A stretch of 64,000 nucleotides of DNA from Rhizobiales bacterium 65-79. Lineage in GTDB: Bacteria > Pseudomonadota > Alphaproteobacteria > Rhizobiales > Rhizobiaceae. The stretch covers positions 86,970 to 150,969 of the forward strand of contig MKRJ01000015.1 of NCBI GenBank assembly GCA_001896885.1. Reading direction: 5' to 3'. Of the stretch, positions 61,070 through 64,000 are shown one piece after another; within the stretch, counting starts at the first letter, position 1, and each line of letters opens with the position of its first letter. The translations under genes were made by a program, and so were the position numbers. Under the pieces are notes generated by a model. It did not search any database and had not been told where the DNA came from. It worked only from the letters and a program-made list of their open reading frames with translations.

Positions 61070-62404
61070 CTACTGCTCGACCGCGTAGCAGGCGATGCTG
61101 TGCTTCTTCAGCGCGCCGCAGGCGTCCCATGCCTGCGCCTTCGAGGAGAAGCCGCCGAAACGGGCCCGGTAGTAGGTGCCGCCGCCCTTCTGATAGACCG
61201 AAGTGAAGGGCGAGGCGTCCGCCAGAACGGTCGGCGCCTTCTTCGTCGTCTTGTCGAGGATCGCGCGCGCCTGGCTTTCGCTGTCGGTGGCGGCGATCTG
61301 GATGACCCAGCCCGATCTGGTCGAAGCGGTGCTCACCGGATCGACGCCCTTGGCGGCGACTTCGGCGACCTTGACCGCTGCCGGCCGGGCGGTCGGCTCC
61401 GGCGCTTCCTCGACCAGCGCCAGCGCCTGCGGGGCAGGGACCGCCGGCGCGGCCTTTGCCGGCCGCGCGACGGGGGTCGGGGCGTCATGGCGCGGCAGCG
61501 CGACGGCGACCGCGGCCGGCGCAACCTCCTGGCGCGAGGCGATGTAGTCGCTCGGATCGCCGTGGCGCGAGGCGCGCGGCAGGTATTTGGCGATGAGACC
61601 GGCCACTTCCGCGTCGCGCGAACGGCTGGTCCGGCCGCCGATCACGACGGCGACGATGCTGCGCCCGTCGCGCTTCACCGAAGTCACGATGTTGAATCCG
61701 GAATCGTGCGTATATCCGGTCTTGATGCCGTCCAGCCCGTCGATGCGCCCGAGCAGATGGTTGTGGTTCGGGATGCGGTGGCGGTTGTAGGTGAAGGATC
61801 GGGTGGCGAAGTAGCCATAATATTGCGGGAAATGCTCGCGCAGCGCGATGCCGAGCAGCGCCATGTCGTGCGCCGTCGTCATCTGACCGCTCGCGGGAAG
61901 CCCGTTCGGGTTGCGAAACGTCGTGCGGTTCATCCCGAGGCGATGCGCGGTGGCCGTCATGATGCGGGCGAAATTGTCGGTGTCCCCGCCGAGCTTCTCG
62001 CCGAGAGCGACCGCGGCATCGTTCGCCGAGCGCGTCACCAGCGCATAGATCGCTGTGTCGACAGGGATGGAGTTGCCGGCCCTGACGCCCAGCTTCGTCG
62101 GCGGCATCGAGGCCGCATAGGGCGAGAACGTCACCGGCGTGGATTTCGATATCCGCCCGGCCTGAAGCGCCTCGAAGGTGAGGTAGAGCGTCATCATCTT
62201 GGTCAGCGAGGCGGGATAGCGCAACGCCTCGGCATCCGACTGGTAGAGCGTCCTGCCGGTCCTCGCGTCGACGACGATCGCGGAGTGCGGGGCCGCCAGC
62301 GCCGGAAGGGTCGTGACGACGAGCAGGAGGGCGAGGAGAAGGGGCCTTACGAGATACGACGCCGCTTTCGAGACGAACACGGAAGCCACAACTACTTTAC
62401 TCAC
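61070..62404 (-). CDS. D-alanyl-D-alanine carboxypeptidase with SPOR domain
   Basis: The 444-residue DD-peptidase (S11 family) has a signal peptide to about residue 38, SLTK at 66-69 (catalytic Ser 66), SAN in TRSANDAAVALG, and KTG in DGIKTGYTHDSGFN. A Pro/Ala linker follows and a C-terminal SPOR domain (WVIQIAATDSESQARAILDKT ... YRARFGGFSSKAQAWDAC) binds denuded glycan at septa. It trims pentapeptides in the periplasm. The SPOR tail points to a division role. 263 bases upstream hold its promoter and that of the phasin gene. Confidence 0.93.
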   Translation of the reverse strand: MSKVVVASVFVSKAASYLVRPLLLALLLVVTTLPALAAPHSAIVVDARTGRTLYQSDAEALRYPASLTKMMTLYLTFEALQAGRISKSTPVTFSPYAASMPPTKLGVRAGNSIPVDTAIYALVTRSANDAAVALGEKLGGDTDNFARIMTATAHRLGMNRTTFRNPNGLPASGQMTTAHDMALLGIALREHFPQYYGYFATRSFTYNRHRIPNHNHLLGRIDGLDGIKTGYTHDSGFNIVTSVKRDGRSIVAVVIGGRTSRSRDAEVAGLIAKYLPRASRHGDPSDYIASRQEVAPAAVAVALPRHDAPTPVARPAKAAPAVPAPQALALVEEAPEPTARPAAVKVAEVAAKGVDPVSTASTRSGWVIQIAATDSESQARAILDKTTKKAPTVLADASPFTSVYQKGGGTYYRARFGGFSSKAQAWDACGALKKHSIACYAVEQ

Positions 62405-62582
62405 AGCCTTGCCCTTTGGATTGTTGCCGCATTCGGGTCTCGAGGACCCGGCGAAGTGCTGGGCGGAAATCTATCGGAGGCCGCGTTACCAATCCGTTTA
62501 TGGTAACCGTAACGTTCATAAATTCCTTCTTGTTTGAAGAGCATCGGGCGAGCCGCGGGCCGGCGGTCGCCGCCGGCACGCA

Positions 62583-62633
62583 TTGACAATTTGTGCAGTG
62601 CATTTACATTTTTGTGCATTGCCAAAGCCGCAT
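62583..62633 (+). promoter_or_regulatory. Phasin promoter with TGC/GCA-rich repeats (candidate PhaR site)
   Basis: TTGACA at 62583-62588 and TACATT at 62605-62610 are spaced by 16 bases, a good sigma-70-like promoter. Overlapping it are TTGTGCAGTGCATT and TTTTGTGCATTGCC, TGC/GCA repeats of the sort that the polyhydroxybutyrate regulator PhaR binds in front of phasin genes. Binding is inferred. Confidence 0.55.
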
Positions 62634-62667
62634 CGCCGGTCTTGCATCATCGGAAAGGGTCGCAGCC

Positions 62668-62997
62668 ATGGTTCACTCCTTCGAAGAGGTGGATGCCGCC
62701 GGCAAGGAATTCCTCGATTCGGGCCTGAGGAGCTTCGCCTCGCTGTCCAAGGGCATGCAGGCGATCGCGGTGGACGCGACCGAATACACCAAGAAGACTT
62801 ATGAGGAGGGCAGCGCGGCCTTGCGCAGGCTCGCTGCGGCGAAAACCCCCGAAGCGGCCTTCGAAATCCAGGGCTTCTATGCCCGGAGCGCGTATGAGGG
62901 TTTCGTGGCCGAGACCGCCAGGATGATCGAGCTCTACGCCGAACTGGCGCGCGATGCCTACAAGCCCTTCGAACAGATGGCGCCGCGGGCGAAGTAG
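62668..62997 (+). CDS. Phasin family protein
   Basis: The 109-residue helical protein ([19 protein letters not shown] ... [50 protein letters not shown]) matches the phasin family, which coats polyhydroxyalkanoate granules. ATG 62668 opens the conserved part; GGAAAGGG lies upstream. A strong terminator starts within its last codons. Confidence 0.9.
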   Translation: MVHSFEEVDAAGKEFLDSGLRSFASLSKGMQAIAVDATEYTKKTYEEGSAALRRLAAAKTPEAAFEIQGFYARSAYEGFVAETARMIELYAELARDAYKPFEQMAPRAK

Positions 62998-63013
62998 CCC
63001 GCCGGGGTTTTTT
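62985..63013 (+). terminator. Rho-independent terminator after the phasin gene
   Basis: GCGGGC-GAAGTA-GCCCGC followed by CGGGG and a run of six T. The stop codon TAG lies in the loop, so the hairpin overlaps the end of the coding region. Confidence 0.82.
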
Positions 63014-63254
63014 CGGTCTGGCCGGACAGGTTTCTGCCCAGCCGCGAGCGGTGGCTTGCCCGCGCGCGGCGTCAGCCCGGCGCAACATCGATAAAATACG
63101 ATCCGCAGGCGTGAAGGAGCGTATTGTCAGCGCGCCAGAAGGCCTTAAAATCCTGTGGCGAACACCTACATGTCGAGTTCTCCGACCAGACTCGGCGAAA
63201 GGAAGGCAACGATTGACGATCGGCCGGGAACCAGTTCGGCGAGGCGTCGTTACG

Positions 63255-63584
63255 ATGCAGGCAGGCGAGGACCGGGGAAACGGCACTGGCCGGGGCACGG
63301 CTGTAATCGCCAGGCCCAGGACGAAAACGAAGAAGCCGAGTCTCTATCGCGTCCTGATCCTCAACGACGACTACACGCCGATGGAATTCGTAGTGCACGT
63401 GCTGGAGCGTTTTTTCCAGAAGGACCGCGACGCCGCGACCCGCATTATGCTGCACGTTCACAATCACGGCGTCGGGGAGTGCGGGGTCTATACATTCGAG
63501 GTCGCCGAGACCAAAGTGACGCAAGTCATGGATTTTGCCCGTCAGCACCAGCATCCGCTGCAATGCGTGATGGAGAAGAAGTGA
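63255..63584 (+). CDS. clpS: ATP-dependent Clp protease adaptor protein ClpS
   Basis: The 109-residue adaptor has the core [59 protein letters not shown], with the [11 protein letters not shown]-degron pocket. It brings N-end rule substrates to ClpAP; aat at 33 kb makes such N-degrons. ATG 63255 gives the usual length; the frame is open further upstream without conservation. clpA starts 7 bases after it. Confidence 0.95.
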   Translation: MQAGEDRGNGTGRGTAVIARPRTKTKKPSLYRVLILNDDYTPMEFVVHVLERFFQKDRDAATRIMLHVHNHGVGECGVYTFEVAETKVTQVMDFARQHQHPLQCVMEKK

Positions 63585-63591
63585 GGAATGA

Positions 63592-64000
63592 ATGCCGGCT
63601 TTCTCCCAAGGCCTAGAACGGGCGCTGCACCAGGCGCTCACTTACGCTAACGAGCGCCATCACGAATACGCGACGCTGGAGCATCTGCTTTTGGCTCTCA
63701 TCGACGATGCCGACGCCGGCGCCGTCATGCGGGCGTGCAACGTCGATCTCGACGAATTGAAGCAGGTACTCGTCACCTATATCGACACCGAACTCGACAA
63801 CCTCGTCACGGGCTATGACGAGGATTCCAAGCCGACGGCCGGTTTCCAGCGCGTCATCCAGCGCGCCGTGATCCACGTCCAGTCGTCCGGCCGCGAGGAG
63901 GTGTCGGGCGCCAACGTGCTCGTCGCCATCTTCGCCGAGCGCGAGAGCCACGCCGCCTATTTCCTGCAGGAACAGCAGATGACCCGCTACGACGCGGTCA
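63592..64000 (+). CDS. clpA: ATP-dependent Clp protease ATP-binding subunit ClpA (partial, N-terminal domain)
   Basis: From ATG 63592 the frame reads MPAFSQGLERALHQALTYAN, then YATLEHLLLALIDDADAG, the Clp N-domain that docks ClpS, and is cut by the end of the window after about 136 residues. AGGA lies just upstream. ClpA unfolds proteins for ClpP. The clpS-clpA order is standard. Confidence 0.95.
   Translation, partial: MPAFSQGLERALHQALTYANERHHEYATLEHLLLALIDDADAGAVMRACNVDLDELKQVLVTYIDTELDNLVTGYDEDSKPTAGFQRVIQRAVIHVQSSGREEVSGANVLVAIFAERESHAAYFLQEQQMTRYDAV

Noticed and set aside
61070..62404. Beta-lactamase instead of a DD-carboxypeptidase
   Set aside because: The SLTK, SAN and KTG spacing plus a C-terminal SPOR domain fit the S11 carboxypeptidases; no class A signature is present.

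Overview
The window is a high-GC chromosomal segment with the hallmarks of an alphaproteobacterium of the order Hyphomicrobiales (Rhizobiales), most like the Mesorhizobium/Aminobacter/Phyllobacteriaceae group. The reasons are protein families typical of that group (DUF1489, DUF2336, DUF1345), a Cpa/Tad pilus operon of rhizobial type, a tandem glycine riboswitch ahead of gcvTHP, and many paired GC-rich intergenic palindromes. No rRNA, tRNA, CRISPR array, integrase or classical insertion sequence was seen. Most of the window is ordinary core genome.

Layout. 1-9.8 kb: flavin reductase, small membrane protein, CoA-ester lyase plus MaoC dehydratase, DUF2336 protein, an MNT/HEPN toxin-antitoxin pair, an EamA exporter, a FUSC transporter and parE. 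10.0-18.0 kb: cpaB-cpaC-lipoprotein-cpaE-cpaF-tadB-tadC-tadD, the secretion apparatus of a Flp/Tad pilus (pilin and prepilin peptidase genes are not in the window). 17.9-19.0 kb: a Phd-like antitoxin reading into the tail of tadD and a HigB/HigA-type pair. 19.0-23.6 kb: gcvP, gcvH, gcvT and their glycine riboswitch. 23.6-27.3 kb: HTH regulator, a molybdopterin oxidoreductase with its cytochrome b, a DUF188 protein and a DUF1345 protein. 27.5-33.2 kb: a propionyl-CoA-carboxylase-type alpha subunit and dnaE. 33.4-37.5 kb: aat, accC, accB, aroQ and a DsbA-like thioredoxin, all on the minus strand. 37.7-44.4 kb: aminotransferase, DUF922 protein, folP-folB-folK, carbonic anhydrase, FMN reductase, exported protein and an aspartyl beta-hydroxylase homologue. 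44.4-49.4 kb: a methylamine/betaine-type catabolic pair (dimethylglycine/sarcosine dehydrogenase-like flavoprotein and an MttB-family methyltransferase) with a DUF559 endonuclease gene between them. 49.5-54.3 kb: a ParB-like mini-protein, aldo/keto reductase, AidB-like acyl-CoA dehydrogenase, two membrane proteins and ruvX. 54.3-64.0 kb: UPF0173 hydrolase, gatC, a second DUF559 gene, gatA, msrA, sdaA, small exported protein, DUF1489 protein, D-alanyl-D-alanine carboxypeptidase, phasin, clpS and the start of clpA.

How genes work together. The tad genes encode one envelope-spanning machine. gcvTHP, sdaA and the demethylation pair at 44-49 kb all touch glycine, serine and one-carbon metabolism, and folP/B/K supply the folate carrier. 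accB and accC form the biotin half of acetyl-CoA carboxylase. clpS and clpA make the N-degron protease adaptor and unfoldase, and aat makes N-terminal residues that this pathway reads.

The most unusual signal is a family of paired palindromes. In the gatC-gatA gap two inverted palindrome copies bracket a complete DUF559 (PD-(D/E)XK-like) endonuclease gene. Its stop codon lies inside one copy and its first codons run through the other. A second DUF559 gene starts inside a similar palindrome pair within the betaine cluster, and a third pair sits in frame inside a flavoprotein gene. This suggests a small mobile unit in which a DUF559 nuclease and flanking palindromes travel together. That is an inference which comparative genomics could confirm or refute. 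A second notable point is that aroQ appears to start at CTG.
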